The translations under genes and the position numbers were made by a program. Positions 32,178 to 41,756 of a stretch of DNA of 64,000 nt are shown one piece after another. Below the pieces are notes generated by a model, which saw only the letters and a program-made list of their open reading frames with translations, had not been told where the DNA came from and did no database searches. This DNA comes from Clostridium sp. E02 (GTDB lineage: Bacteria > Bacillota > Clostridia > Lachnospirales > Lachnospiraceae): positions 1-64,000 of the forward strand of contig NZ_RJLQ01000021.1 in the NCBI RefSeq assembly GCF_003833015.1. Reading direction: 5' to 3'. Numbering within the stretch: the first letter of the stretch is position 1; each line of letters starts with the position of its first letter.

Positions 32178-32631
32178 ATATAATTGAGTGAGCTGCTGCT
32201 GTCTGGTAAGAAACAGCCTCTGCTTTCACTTTCTGGGACTTGTTATAGAAATAGCGAATGATATCTCTTCGGGTGATGATTCCGATAAAGTTTTTCTGAT
32301 CATCCACTACAGGGACAAAATTTTGATTCAAAGCCATATCGATCAAACCTTCCATATCGGAATCCGCAGATACCGGACGGTTATCCGATCTTCTGTCTAT
32401 GGCAGTTACCGTTACATTCTCGGCTTCTTTTAAGTTTAAACTGAATTTATTCTTGATGCCCCATAGCATGTCTCCTTCGGTGATTGTTCCAATATATTTG
32501 CCACTTCTGTTAATCACTGGGATGGCAGAATATTTGTGATGTTCCATCTTTTCCAGTGCCTGACGCAGAGAATCATCCTCGTAAATATAAGCCACCTCAT
32601 TTTTGGGTGTTAAAAAAAACAATATGTTCAT
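32176..32631 (-). CDS. CBS-domain-pair protein
   Basis: The 151-residue protein is two CBS modules (residues ~1-60, ending IGTITEGDML, and ~75-135, ending IGIITRRDIIRYF). CBS pairs bind adenine nucleotides or c-di-AMP and often sense energy state. No enzymatic domain is attached. ATG 32631 follows GGGGAG by seven bases. It is its own transcription unit by position and terminator. Confidence 0.85.
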   Translation of the reverse strand: MNILFFLTPKNEVAYIYEDDSLRQALEKMEHHKYSAIPVINRSGKYIGTITEGDMLWGIKNKFSLNLKEAENVTVTAIDRRSDNRPVSADSDMEGLIDMALNQNFVPVVDDQKNFIGIITRRDIIRYFYNKSQKVKAEAVSYQTAAAHSII

Positions 32632-32730
32632 AACCACACTCCCCGTCCATTATTCGAGTCTAGTATAGCAGATGAGTCTTAATGGCGTATGAACTTTTTA
32701 TTATTTTTTTATAACTTTTTGGTGAGCTTT

Positions 32731-33492
32731 TTACTGCATAAAATTCAGAGGATCAACGGATTTGTCTTCATGGGTCAACTCAAAGAATATGTTTGCACCT
32801 TCTACGGAATAATACTTAGTCGGTTCTGCAACATATCCTAAAACCTGTCCTGCTTTTACATATTCATTGTTTACCACCTGCAGCTCCTTCAACTGGCCAC
32901 AGATTGCAGTATACTGATTGCCCATGTCTAAAACAACGTAATTGCCTATTTCTTCATTCGATCCTATTTTTTGCACTTTTGCATTCGCAGGTGCAACTAC
33001 CGGTGTGCTGACATCTCCCTGGATTACCACTCCTGGATTGCATTTGTATTGATCCAGAGTTGGGAAATAAATCGTTGAATCCATGCTGTAATCTAGAACA
33101 ACATTCCCTCTTACTGGCCAGCTCATTCTGGTCCCATCACTAAAGTTAAGTACCAGAGACTTTGCTGCATTTTTGTCTGTTGCCGCTTTTACTACCTGTG
33201 TTTTTGTTTCTTTCTGTGCAGTTGCTTTGTTGGAGTCAGCAGCCTGTGTTTTATTCGCTTCATTCTTGACTGCATTAGACTCACCTGCAACTGCCACCTT
33301 TTTTTCCTGGGGGGCTGATTCTTCCATCACCATCTTATTCTGATCCGGAACTTTTAAATATGGGCTTTCTCCTCCACTATTTCCTCTTTGAACGGTAATG
33401 ACCCCTGCTGCAGCTACTATAGTCAGCAGGCCTAGAACCAACAGGACAAGGAATACTTTATCCTTGAACAATTGACTTATTTTTTCCTTCAC
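32731..33492 (-). CDS. spoIIQ: SpoIIQ-like M23 peptidase-fold protein
   Basis: The product (253 residues from GTG 33492) has one N-terminal membrane helix (~12-35), an Ala/Lys/Asn-rich linker, and a LytM/M23 domain (~120-250) with HEDKSVDP near the end. In Bacillus and clostridia SpoIIQ sits in the forespore membrane and pairs with SpoIIIAH to make the mother-cell/forespore channel. Some metal ligands of M23 peptidases appear replaced (the first His is not seen), as in B. subtilis SpoIIQ. A frame from GTG 33501 exists, but that codon is part of the GAGGTG ribosome-binding site. It follows spoIID, a usual clostridial pair. Confidence 0.85.
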   Translation of the reverse strand: MKEKISQLFKDKVFLVLLVLGLLTIVAAAGVITVQRGNSGGESPYLKVPDQNKMVMEESAPQEKKVAVAGESNAVKNEANKTQAADSNKATAQKETKTQVVKAATDKNAAKSLVLNFSDGTRMSWPVRGNVVLDYSMDSTIYFPTLDQYKCNPGVVIQGDVSTPVVAPANAKVQKIGSNEEIGNYVVLDMGNQYTAICGQLKELQVVNNEYVKAGQVLGYVAEPTKYYSVEGANIFFELTHEDKSVDPLNFMQ

Positions 33493-33532
33493 GTTTATCA
33501 CCTCGGTAATATTCTTACCAAGAGTGAAAGAG

Positions 33533-34453
33533 TTATTCAGAAATTAAAACAATATTTTTATAAAAGTATGAAAGAATTTTTTCTGCCTTCCATCCTTGCT
33601 CTGCTTTGCATTTTGCTCCATACTGACTTAAACCATACCCATGCCCAATTCCTTGGCATACAGCCCTGATTTCTCCTTCGTATTCTTCAAAGCCATACGA
33701 AGCGGAAGGAAGTAAAAGTGCGTATTGAACCTCCTCCCCTGTAAACACACGAGTTCCAATCTGAATCTGTTTTACATAACCGCTCTCGTCCCGTTCTACG
33801 ATCTGGATGCTCTGGGGAATCTGGTCTACTGTTACCAAATCTTCCTGGCTGATCTGATTGATTTTTTTAACAAACTCATCTTTTTTTAATGGAATCACAG
33901 TCACATATCCTTCTGCTTCCACATCTTTTTTACTTTCTACTCCCTCCAAATAAGGGTGGATCTCATCCCCCGTCCGAGTCTTTCCAGTACTTGCTCGATG
34001 AAACAGAGGATCAATCAGCTTACCCTCATATGTAATTACCATTCGATTCGTCGAACGAACTGCTTCCTCGATCGCCTGATAGCTGGTTACAAAAGATTCG
34101 CTGCCCCACATTTTTTCCATCTGCTTCTCCTCTAAGTACTCCATATGAAGGTTTGACTCTTTTATTTCATCCTGCCCATCCATTTTGCCGTAAATATAAG
34201 TTCTGGCAATGATCGCCTGTGCTCTTAACGCCTCCGTCCCGTAGTCCACGGGAATCTGCTTTGCAACTACGCCCGGTAAAAATTCTTCCACATCCAGATA
34301 GGATTCTCCTCCTTTCCGATCAAGAATCACCCGTTTTCCGCTGGATGTCATCGGTATTTTCCCTTTTTCTTCCACCTTTCCTGTCCAGGCAAGGGTAATG
34401 ACAAATGGAACCAACAACGCAAGCAAACATACGAGGACTGCCTTTTTTAACAA
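33533..34453 (-). CDS. spoIID: stage II sporulation protein D
   Basis: The 306-residue product (TTG 34453, eight bases after AGAGG; GTG 34462 is an alternative giving 309) has an N-terminal membrane helix and the SpoIID catalytic domain: EALRAQAIIARTYIYGKM, FHRASTGKTRTGDEI with Asp/Glu residues, and GHGYGLSQYGAKCKAEQGW. SpoIID is a lytic transglycosylase that degrades peptidoglycan during engulfment with SpoIIP and SpoIIM. It is adjacent to spoIIQ (40 bases), as in other Clostridia. Mother-cell sigma-E control is expected but I see no convincing motif. Confidence 0.92.
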   Translation of the reverse strand: MLKKAVLVCLLALLVPFVITLAWTGKVEEKGKIPMTSSGKRVILDRKGGESYLDVEEFLPGVVAKQIPVDYGTEALRAQAIIARTYIYGKMDGQDEIKESNLHMEYLEEKQMEKMWGSESFVTSYQAIEEAVRSTNRMVITYEGKLIDPLFHRASTGKTRTGDEIHPYLEGVESKKDVEAEGYVTVIPLKKDEFVKKINQISQEDLVTVDQIPQSIQIVERDESGYVKQIQIGTRVFTGEEVQYALLLPSASYGFEEYEGEIRAVCQGIGHGYGLSQYGAKCKAEQGWKAEKILSYFYKNIVLISE

Positions 34454-34498
34454 TCGCTCCACCTCTTTCTAATTTTGTACCATTGGTTCAATATATGT

Positions 34499-34535
34499 AA
34501 AAAAGCGCCCCGGAATCACTTCCTGGACGCTTTTG
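34499..34535 (-). terminator. ileS terminator
   Basis: AAAAGCGTCCAGGAA and TTCCGGGGCGCTTTTTT arms around a four-base loop, with six T on the minus strand. Confidence 0.85.
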
Positions 34536-34549
34536 AATTCTTAACTTTA

Positions 34550-37500
34550 TTATATTGAAACCTTTTCTACCCCTAAGGTAACCAGTTCCCCATTGATATT
34601 CCATTCCTTGGTATATCCTGAGACTTGATTTAGTTCTATATGGTCTGCAAGTACTTCACTTTTAATCTCTTCTTCATGCGTTTTAAAAATTTCGCTGATC
34701 TTATCGTTATCTTTACAAGATAGAACGATGTGATCGGTCACTTCAAACCCAGCTTCTTTTCGCATTGTCTGGATTTTGCTGATCAATTCTCTTACAAATC
34801 CCTCAGCTAACAACTCTGGAGATAAAGTTGTATCCAAAACTACGGTTATGGTGTTATCCCCTTCAGACACAAACCCTTCTGTCTGAGCGGTATCAATGAG
34901 GAGATCTTCTTTCGCAAGCACAACTTCTGTTCCTCCAAATGAGAAGGTCAGAGCACCTTTTTCATTTAAAGCATCCATGGCTTCATTCCCATTGAGTTTT
35001 GAGAGTGCTTTTTTAATATCTCCCAGCTGTTTCCCGTATTTTGGACCTACGGTTTTTAACTGTGGTTTAAAGCTGTAGGATGTAAATTCCCGAACGTCAT
35101 TGGTAAACGTTACTTTTTTGACATTCAGTTCTTCTTCCATGATCTCTAAATAAAATTCAGGGAGACCGTGAGGTGCTTTTACATACATCTGACCGATGGG
35201 CTGACGATTTTTAATATTCGCCGTATTTCTTGCTGAACGACCCATCACTACAATCTTTAGTACCTCATCCATATTTTCTTCCAGTTGTTTATCAATTCTT
35301 TTTTCATCTACCACCGGATAGTCACATAGATGAATGCTTTGGGGCGCTTTCTTATCCACACTGCAAACCAGATTCTGATAAATCTGCTCGGTTAAAAAAG
35401 GAATCATAGGAGCCGCTGTCTTTGATACGGTAACAAGTGCAGTATAAAGTGTCATATAAGCATTGATCTTATCTTGTTCCATCCCCTTTGCCCAGAAACG
35501 TTCCCTGCTTCTGCGGACATACCAGTTACTCATATCATCAACAAATTCCTGAAGTGCTCTGGCTGCTTCTGGGATCTGATATCCTAAAAGATAAGAGTCT
35601 ACCTGTTTGATCAGTGTATTCAACTTAGATAGCAACCACTGATCCATAACCGGAAGTGTCTCTTCATCTAGTTGATATCTGGTGGGATCAAATTCATCTA
35701 TATTTGCGTAAAGCACAAAGAAAGCGTAGGTATTCCATAAAGTTCCCATAAATTTACGCTGACCTTCTGTAACCGCTTTCCCATGAAAACGATTGGGTAA
35801 CCATGGAGCACTGTTTACATAGAAATACCAGCGAATGGCATCCGCCCCATAAGTCTCAAGTGCATGAAACGGATCCACTGCATTTCCCTTTGACTTACTC
35901 ATCTTCTGTCCATTTTCATCCTGCACATGCCCCAACACGATAACGTTTTTATAGGGTGCTTTATTAAAGATCAGAGTTGAAATCGCAAGCAGGGAATAAA
36001 ACCATCCTCTTGTCTGGTCCACTGCTTCTGAAATAAAGTCTGCTGGAAACTGTTTTTCAAATAAGTCTTTGTTTTCAAATGGATAGTGATGCTGTGCAAA
36101 TGGCATAGAACCAGAATCAAACCAACAGTCGATAACTTCCGGTACCCGTTTCATCTGTTTGCCACATGTTTCACAAGTAATGGTCACTGCATCAATATAG
36201 GGACGATGAAGTTCTATGTCATCCGGGCAGTTTTTAGACATCTGTTTTAGTTCTTCGATGCTGCCGATGGAATGCTGATGACCACATTCACACTCCCATA
36301 CGTTAAGTGGAGTTCCCCAATAACGGTTTCTGCTGATTCCCCAGTCCTGTACATTGGTCAGCCAGTCACCGAAGCGTCCTTTTCCTATGCTTTCAGGAAT
36401 CCAGTGAATAGTATTATTATTACGGATCAAATCCTCTTTTACATCTGTCATCTTGATAAACCAGGACTCTCTTGCATAATAAATGAGTGGGGTATCGCAT
36501 CTCCAACAGTGAGGGTAACTATGCTCAAACAACGGAGCAGAGAACAAAAGACCTCTTTCCTCTAAATCCTTTAATACCAGTGGATCTGCCTTTTTGCAAA
36601 ACGTACCCGCCCATTTCGTTTCTTCGGTCAACTCTCCAGCGCCATTTACCAACTGAACAAATGGAAGGTCATACTTTCTGCCTACCTTAGAATCATCTTC
36701 ACCAAATGCAGGAGCGATATGGACCACTCCGGTTCCATCGGTTAAAGTAACGTAGGAATCACAGGTAACAAAATATGCTTTCTTGTCTGGTTTTACAAAA
36801 TCAAACAAAGGCTCGTATTCCTTAAATTCCAAATCTTTCCCCACGTATCGCTCCAAAACCGTGTACGATTCTTCTAATACTTTATCGCAGAGTGCTTCTG
36901 CCAGATAGTAGGTATAGTTCTCGGTCTTCACTTTCACATAAGCCTCATCTGGATTCACACACAAAGCAACGTTAGATGGAAGCGTCCATGGAGTTGTGGT
37001 CCATGCAAGAATATAGGCATCTTCTCCCTTTACTTTAAATCTTGCAATCGCTGAATGTTCCTTCACATCCTTATACCCCTGCGCTACTTCATGACTGGAA
37101 AGGGGCGTTCCACAACGGGGACAGTAGGGAACGATCTTAAACCCTTTGTATAGCAAACCTTTATCCCAGATCTGCTTCAGTGCCCACCATTCAGACTCAA
37201 TAAAGGAATTATCATACGTGACATAAGGATCATCCATATCCGCCCAGAAACCTACGGTTTTCGAAAAATCTTCCCACATCCCTTTGTAGTTCCAGACACT
37301 GTCCTTGCAATATTTGATAAATGGCTCTAAGCCATATTCTTCAATCTGATCCTTGCCATCTAGTCCCAATTTTTTCTCTACTTCCAATTCTACAGGAAGT
37401 CCATGGGTATCCCAGCCAGCCTTTCGGGGTACGTCATATCCCTTCATGGTACGGTATCTTGGAATCATATCCTTAATGACACGAGTTAGTACATGACCAA

Positions 37501-37666
37501 TATGAGGCTTCCCATTGGCAGTGGGTGGACCATCATAAAACGTATAGGTTTCTGCATCCTTCCGGTTTTCCATGCTCTTTTTAAAGATTTCCTGATCCTC
37601 CCAGAACTCATAAACCTCTTTTTCTCTCTCCACAAAATTTAAGTCAGTAGGGACTTTTTTATACAT
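34550..37666 (-). CDS. ileS: isoleucyl-tRNA synthetase
   Basis: The 1038-residue class I synthetase has HIGH as PHIGH (in PPTANGKPHIGHV, ~45-60), KMSKS as QKMSKSKGN (~595), the editing domain (TTPWTLPSN), two zinc-like clusters (CPRCGTPLS and CECGH ... CETCGK) and an anticodon-binding region. It is the long form of about 1040 residues, related to the eukaryotic-like group. In some bacteria that group is less sensitive to mupirocin, but this cannot be judged here. It is controlled by an upstream T-box leader and is monocistronic. Confidence 0.97.
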   Translation of the reverse strand: MYKKVPTDLNFVEREKEVYEFWEDQEIFKKSMENRKDAETYTFYDGPPTANGKPHIGHVLTRVIKDMIPRYRTMKGYDVPRKAGWDTHGLPVELEVEKKLGLDGKDQIEEYGLEPFIKYCKDSVWNYKGMWEDFSKTVGFWADMDDPYVTYDNSFIESEWWALKQIWDKGLLYKGFKIVPYCPRCGTPLSSHEVAQGYKDVKEHSAIARFKVKGEDAYILAWTTTPWTLPSNVALCVNPDEAYVKVKTENYTYYLAEALCDKVLEESYTVLERYVGKDLEFKEYEPLFDFVKPDKKAYFVTCDSYVTLTDGTGVVHIAPAFGEDDSKVGRKYDLPFVQLVNGAGELTEETKWAGTFCKKADPLVLKDLEERGLLFSAPLFEHSYPHCWRCDTPLIYYARESWFIKMTDVKEDLIRNNNTIHWIPESIGKGRFGDWLTNVQDWGISRNRYWGTPLNVWECECGHQHSIGSIEELKQMSKNCPDDIELHRPYIDAVTITCETCGKQMKRVPEVIDCWFDSGSMPFAQHHYPFENKDLFEKQFPADFISEAVDQTRGWFYSLLAISTLIFNKAPYKNVIVLGHVQDENGQKMSKSKGNAVDPFHALETYGADAIRWYFYVNSAPWLPNRFHGKAVTEGQRKFMGTLWNTYAFFVLYANIDEFDPTRYQLDEETLPVMDQWLLSKLNTLIKQVDSYLLGYQIPEAARALQEFVDDMSNWYVRRSRERFWAKGMEQDKINAYMTLYTALVTVSKTAAPMIPFLTEQIYQNLVCSVDKKAPQSIHLCDYPVVDEKRIDKQLEENMDEVLKIVVMGRSARNTANIKNRQPIGQMYVKAPHGLPEFYLEIMEEELNVKKVTFTNDVREFTSYSFKPQLKTVGPKYGKQLGDIKKALSKLNGNEAMDALNEKGALTFSFGGTEVVLAKEDLLIDTAQTEGFVSEGDNTITVVLDTTLSPELLAEGFVRELISKIQTMRKEAGFEVTDHIVLSCKDNDKISEIFKTHEEEIKSEVLADHIELNQVSGYTKEWNINGELVTLGVEKVSI

Positions 37667-37689
37667 CGTTTGAGACCTCCATTTACTAT

Positions 37690-37930
37690 GAGATAAAAAA
37701 ACCTCCGTCCCGCAATCAGGACGAAGGCTTAATCTTCGTTATACCACCTAATACCGCATACCAGCATATGCTTTTCCTTAACGCAGAACTACGTCCGGAC
37801 CTACTAAAATACGTTCAGCCGGAAACTCAGGAGTGATGTTCGAATCCCGATTACTCTCACCAGGCTTCCACCATCCCCGGCTCTCTTTGGATTTCATTCA
37901 GATCTACTGTCTCCATCAAAGTTTTTCTTT
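37690..37930 (-). promoter_or_regulatory. T-box leader of ileS, isoleucine specifier
   Basis: Minus strand holds the T-box tract AGGTGGTATAACGAAG, followed by terminator arms CTTCGTCC and GGACGGAG and TTTTTTT. Upstream in stem I the segment GAACATCACTCCTGAG carries the specifier ATC (plus strand gat at 37835-37837), which matches Ile. Uncharged tRNA-Ile would stabilise the antiterminator and allow ileS transcription. Confidence 0.92.
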
Positions 37931-38053
37931 TCTAATATGAAGTTATATGTTTCTCATTATAGGTTTCTTATTATGAAATGTCAAGTTATTTAATCTTGAT
38001 TTATAGGAAACATAAAGATAGGACCATACTTTGTTATTTTTTTATCAATGCCA

Positions 38054-38081
38054 TTGTTTTTTTGTAAATATATGGTATAAT
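38054..38081 (+). promoter_or_regulatory. promoter of pncB
   Basis: TTGTTT at 38054-38059 and TATAAT at 38076-38081 with a 16-bp spacer, 33 bases before the start codon. Confidence 0.65.
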
Positions 38082-38114
38082 ATGCGAAAACAAGTTGTAA
38101 AAAGGAGAAACAAT

Positions 38115-39575
38115 ATGAGTCAGCGCAATTTAACTTTATTAACGGATCTCTATGAGTTGACCATGATGCAAGGCTACTTTAGAGAAAAAGATGCCAACGA
38201 GACCGTAATTTTTGACGCTTTTTACCGCAGCAATCCAGGTGGGAACGGGTATGCGATCTGCGCTGGCCTCCAACAAGTCATCGACTACATCAAAGAACTC
38301 AAATTTTATACGGATGATGTGGACTATTTAAGAACCACTGGTCTATTTGAAGAAGATTTTTTGGAATACCTGCTTCATTTTAAATTTTCCGGCGATATCT
38401 ATGCCGTCCCAGAGGGAACGGTCATATTCCCTCGGGAACCTCTTATAAAAGTGATCGCTCCCGTCATGGAAGCACAGTTGATTGAAACCGCTCTTTTAAA
38501 TATCATCAACCATCAAAGTCTGATTGCCACAAAAGCCGCCAGAGTCGTCTATGCGGCCGCTGGAGATGGGGTTATGGAATTTGGACTACGTCGCGCCCAG
38601 GGTCCTGATGCCGGAATCTACGGAGCCCGTGCAGCCATGATTGGTGGATGCATTGGAACCTCCAACGTGTTAGCTGGAAAAATGTTTCAGGTGCCTATTA
38701 AAGGGACACATGCCCATAGCTGGATTATGAGTTTCCCCGATGAGCTAACTGCTTTTCGCAGGTATGCACATCTATATCCACAAGCATGCATCCTTTTGGT
38801 TGACACATATGATACCTTAAAATCTGGAGTCCCTAACGCAATCAAAGTATTTGAGGAGATGAAAGAAGCCGGTATTGCACTTACCAATTACGGCATCCGC
38901 TTAGATAGCGGAGATCTTGCCTATTTATCCAAAAAAGCAAAAAAAATGCTGACAGAAGCAGGGTTTCCCGATGCTGTCATATCCGCTTCGAATGACCTTG
39001 ATGAAACCCTGATCAACAGCTTAAAGATACAGGGCGCTGCAATTAATTCCTGGGGCGTTGGCACCAATATGATCACCTCCAAAGACAGTCCCTCTTTTGG
39101 TGGCGTGTACAAACTAGCTGCACTGATGGATAAACAGACCGGAACGTTTATTCCGAAGATTAAACTTTCAGAGAATGCAGAGAAAATCACCAATCCAGGA
39201 AACAAAAACATCAAGCGAATTTATAGCAAAGAGACGGGTAAAATCATCGCAGATCTTATCTGTCTTAATGGGGAGCATTTTGAAGAGAAGCACTCCCTGC
39301 TGCTGTTTGATCCCATTGAAACGTGGAAAAAGACTCACCTCGCACCAAACACCTATACCATTCGGGAACTTCTCGTTCCTGTCTTTCAGGATGGAACCTG
39401 TGTCTATGAATCTCCAGCCGTCATGGACATTCAGGAATACTGCAAGAAAGAATTAGATACATTATGGGAAGAATCCAGGCGACTTGTAAATCCTCACGAG
39501 GTGCATGTAGACTTATCAAACGAGCTTTGGAATATGAAAAAGCAGTTGTTGGACAACTATCATTTTGGCGCATAA
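38115..39575 (+). CDS. pncB: nicotinate phosphoribosyltransferase
   Basis: The 486-residue enzyme opens with LLTDLYELTMMQGYF, typical of NAPRTase. It contains the FGLRRAQGPDAG loop, the phosphorylated-His/PRPP region (GTHAHSWIMSF) and GIRLDSGDLAYLSKK. It makes nicotinate mononucleotide from nicotinate, PRPP and ATP in NAD salvage. The start at 38115 is fixed by AAAGGAG nine bases upstream. Its length fits the clostridial form. It stands alone with its own promoter. Confidence 0.95.
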   Translation: MSQRNLTLLTDLYELTMMQGYFREKDANETVIFDAFYRSNPGGNGYAICAGLQQVIDYIKELKFYTDDVDYLRTTGLFEEDFLEYLLHFKFSGDIYAVPEGTVIFPREPLIKVIAPVMEAQLIETALLNIINHQSLIATKAARVVYAAAGDGVMEFGLRRAQGPDAGIYGARAAMIGGCIGTSNVLAGKMFQVPIKGTHAHSWIMSFPDELTAFRRYAHLYPQACILLVDTYDTLKSGVPNAIKVFEEMKEAGIALTNYGIRLDSGDLAYLSKKAKKMLTEAGFPDAVISASNDLDETLINSLKIQGAAINSWGVGTNMITSKDSPSFGGVYKLAALMDKQTGTFIPKIKLSENAEKITNPGNKNIKRIYSKETGKIIADLICLNGEHFEEKHSLLLFDPIETWKKTHLAPNTYTIRELLVPVFQDGTCVYESPAVMDIQEYCKKELDTLWEESRRLVNPHEVHVDLSNELWNMKKQLLDNYHFGA

Positions 39576-39715
39576 TACCACCGTTTCATTGTTCACAATC
39601 TAGTCATAATATTGTTACAACCCGGACAAATTTACTTCATAATTAACAGATATAATTTAATTATCAGAAAGAGATGTTGCCAACATACTTTTAGATAAGA
39701 ATTTTTTTCATAATT

Positions 39716-39741
39716 GCCGGTGTTCCTCGTGGAATACCGGC
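39716..39741 (+). terminator. stem-loop after pncB
   Basis: GCCGGTGTTCC and GGAATACCGGC pair around TCGT, about 140 bases past pncB. The T tract is short, so confidence is modest. The 140 bases in between hold nothing recognisable. Confidence 0.45.
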
Positions 39742-39767
39742 TCCTCCCTTTTCTGGGGCTTTTTTCC

Positions 39768-39944
39768 TTATATTTGTTTTTTTACAATCGCATAATCGTC
39801 TCCAAATTTAAAATAAGGACAGCCCTGACTCCGGTCGTTGAATAATCGCATCTGGTCATCCTCATCTAACTGAATCTCGCATTCATAACATTCATATTCT
39901 TCTTTGTACCGATAATACAGGCAGTAATCACAACTACTTTTCAT
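39768..39944 (-). CDS. DUF6472-like small cysteine protein
   Basis: The 58-residue product has MKSSCDYCLYY...YECYECEIQLDEDD, then CPYFKFGDDYAIVKKQI, with five Cys and an acidic centre. This is the pattern of small clostridial DUF6472 proteins, probably metal binding. ATG 39944 follows GAGGG by nine bases. It begins 12 bases after the acyltransferase stop, so it is probably the second gene of that unit. Confidence 0.8.
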   Translation of the reverse strand: MKSSCDYCLYYRYKEEYECYECEIQLDEDDQMRLFNDRSQGCPYFKFGDDYAIVKKQI

Positions 39945-39956
39945 AAAGTTTTACCC

Positions 39957-41015
39957 TCATTTCCGATTCGTTTTGTCTAATTTTCTTAATCCCCATATTA
40001 TAAAGTGAATCACAGTTCCATCTAAGATCCAGGCCACAGCCAGAGATAAGATAAAAGTGAGCGCTGTTTCAAATAAGATGCGGGGGACATAATAATGCCT
40101 GAGGAACAATCGTTCTGTAATTTTACCTGCCACCTCTCCCAATATTAAATAGTGAATGAGATACACCGAAAAACTAAATCGGCTGATAAAACCAGTGATT
40201 TTACAAAGAACTTTATTCTTACAATCTCCAGAAATTTCAAATAGCCAGAAAATAGACAGAGATATGGCAATCATCGTTGGTGCCAGATCATGGATCCCAG
40301 GAGCAAAGTACGGCGTGAAACATTTTTGTAGCATGGTAATAAGAAAACCAGTAAGTCCTAGGATTCCAAACATCAAGTACGGACGTCCATGATACAATCG
40401 TTTCACCCCATATCCAAGGACAAAATAAATGAACCACCCTTTAAAAATCATATACTGCAAACTCTCTTCCACAGAAAATCCCAGCTCAGGCAGATAAAGA
40501 AGAATCGACTGGACAACCAAGATCAATACAAGAAATAATTTGAGTTCTCCATCACTCATGGCGTGAAACATACGTGCTAGAAAGGGAGTACAAAGATAGA
40601 GTGCCAGTATTACATACATAAACCATAGATGGGGAGCCATTGGTATGGTCCCCGTCATTAAAGCCTTTAACCACCTGCCAATATGTACGAAAAACCCAAC
40701 CGTATCCTGGCCTAGATACACTTTATAATACCAGTAATAGATCCCACTGTAACAGGCAAAAGGAACCAAAATCATCTGGATTCGTTTTTTATAGAACCGT
40801 AAAATATCCTCTGTATGAGAAGAAAGAAGAAACAACCCACTCAACATAAAATAGATCCCTACAAAAGACAAAAGAACCGGCAACAGCGCAGCAGAGAAAA
40901 CCCACTGTCCAGTACTCGTTGATTCAGCCGGAATGGCATGTACCATAATAATTGCCACAACTGCCAAAGACCTTAGATGGTCGTATTTTACTTCACGTCT
41001 TTTTGATTCCAACAT
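39957..41015 (-). CDS. acyltransferase 3 family membrane protein
   Basis: The 352-residue protein has about ten membrane helices. The family's catalytic His is visible near the first helix (YDHLRSLAVVAIIMVHAIP). Family members (OafA, WecH and others) O-acylate sugars, peptidoglycan or polysaccharides using a cytosolic acyl donor. No glycan cluster is directly adjacent, so the acceptor is unknown. ATG 41015 follows GGAG by seven bases. Confidence 0.85.
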   Translation of the reverse strand: MLESKRREVKYDHLRSLAVVAIIMVHAIPAESTSTGQWVFSAALLPVLLSFVGIYFMLSGLFLLSSHTEDILRFYKKRIQMILVPFACYSGIYYWYYKVYLGQDTVGFFVHIGRWLKALMTGTIPMAPHLWFMYVILALYLCTPFLARMFHAMSDGELKLFLVLILVVQSILLYLPELGFSVEESLQYMIFKGWFIYFVLGYGVKRLYHGRPYLMFGILGLTGFLITMLQKCFTPYFAPGIHDLAPTMIAISLSIFWLFEISGDCKNKVLCKITGFISRFSFSVYLIHYLILGEVAGKITERLFLRHYYVPRILFETALTFILSLAVAWILDGTVIHFIIWGLRKLDKTNRK

Positions 41016-41101
41016 GACTGCACTCCTCTTTCTCTTATTTATGAAAGAGTATAGCATAGTCAGACCTTTTTTGACAAATTTATTATTTTTTTAAAAAAGT
41101 G

Positions 41102-41130
41102 TAGACAAACAGATCTTCCTATGGTATTAT
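41102..41130 (+). promoter_or_regulatory. promoter of tRNA-Glu
   Basis: TAGACA at 41102-41107 and TATTAT at 41125-41130 with a 17-bp spacer, about 30 bases before the tRNA. Confidence 0.55.
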
Positions 41131-41161
41131 AATGAAGCTGTCAGAAACGACAGAGACGAAA

Positions 41162-41233
41162 GGCCTATTGGTCAAGCGGTTAAGACACCGCCCTCTCACG
41201 GCGGAATCCCGAGTTCGATTCTCGGATAGGTCA
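41162..41233 (+). tRNA. tRNA-Glu (anticodon CTC)
   Basis: Acceptor arms GGCCTAT/ATAGGTC, anticodon stem CCGCC/GGCGG around CTCTCAC (anticodon CTC), T arm CCCGAGTTCGATTCTCGG. CCA is not encoded. A strong terminator follows. Confidence 0.94.
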
Positions 41234-41240
41234 TACATAT

Positions 41241-41289
41241 CAGAAAGCCCTGCTCCTTTTCGATAAAGGTTCAGGGCTTTCTGTTTTTT
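41241..41289 (+). terminator. terminator after tRNA-Glu
   Basis: CAGAAAGCCCTG and CAGGGCTTTCTG arms, then six T on the plus strand. On the minus strand it may also close the flavodoxin gene. Confidence 0.88.
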
Positions 41290-41306
41290 ATGTACTTTTT
41301 AGATGG

Positions 41307-41729
41307 TTATGCCAATGCCTTCCCAAGCTCTTTGCACTGGTTTTTTCCTTCGTCATCTGGTTCGTTGTTACAAATCACACTTTCATACACCAGCTCTGCA
41401 CCTGCCTCTTTGCACTGTTCTTCCCAGGTTCTCATCCATTCTCCATCTCCCCAGCCATAAGATCCAAACAGCGCCAATTTTTTCTTTAAAAACTTATCCT
41501 TACAGGTTTGAAACATGGGATCAAATTCACTTTCTTCTAATTCCTCATTCCCCATAGAAGGACATCCAAAAGCAACCGCATCGTATTGGTCCATCTGATC
41601 CCCACCAAATTGTGCTGCCTGAATCAGAGTTGCTTTTGCACCAGCCGCTTTTGCACCTTCTAACACTTGATTTGCCATTTCTTCTGTATTCCCAGTTCCA
41701 CTCCAATAAACAACTGCAATTTTACTCAT
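41307..41729 (-). CDS. flavodoxin
   Basis: The 140-residue protein is a short-chain flavodoxin. The phosphate-binding loop is VYWSGTGNTEEMA; the FMN loops are AFGCPSMGNEELEE and LFGSYGWGDGEWM with aromatic residues stacking on the isoalloxazine. It carries electrons in place of ferredoxin, usually when iron is scarce. A DUF3793 gene precedes it (27 bases), a common pairing in Clostridia, and a possible DtxR-type box lies upstream of the pair. Confidence 0.93.
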   Translation of the reverse strand: MSKIAVVYWSGTGNTEEMANQVLEGAKAAGAKATLIQAAQFGGDQMDQYDAVAFGCPSMGNEELEESEFDPMFQTCKDKFLKKKLALFGSYGWGDGEWMRTWEEQCKEAGAELVYESVICNNEPDDEGKNQCKELGKALA

Positions 41730-41756
41730 ATTTTCTACCTCTTTTTATTTATTTGT

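Noticed and set aside
36272-36690. Plus-strand frames opposite ileS
   Set aside because: Shadows of a well-supported synthetase gene with no ribosome-binding sites.
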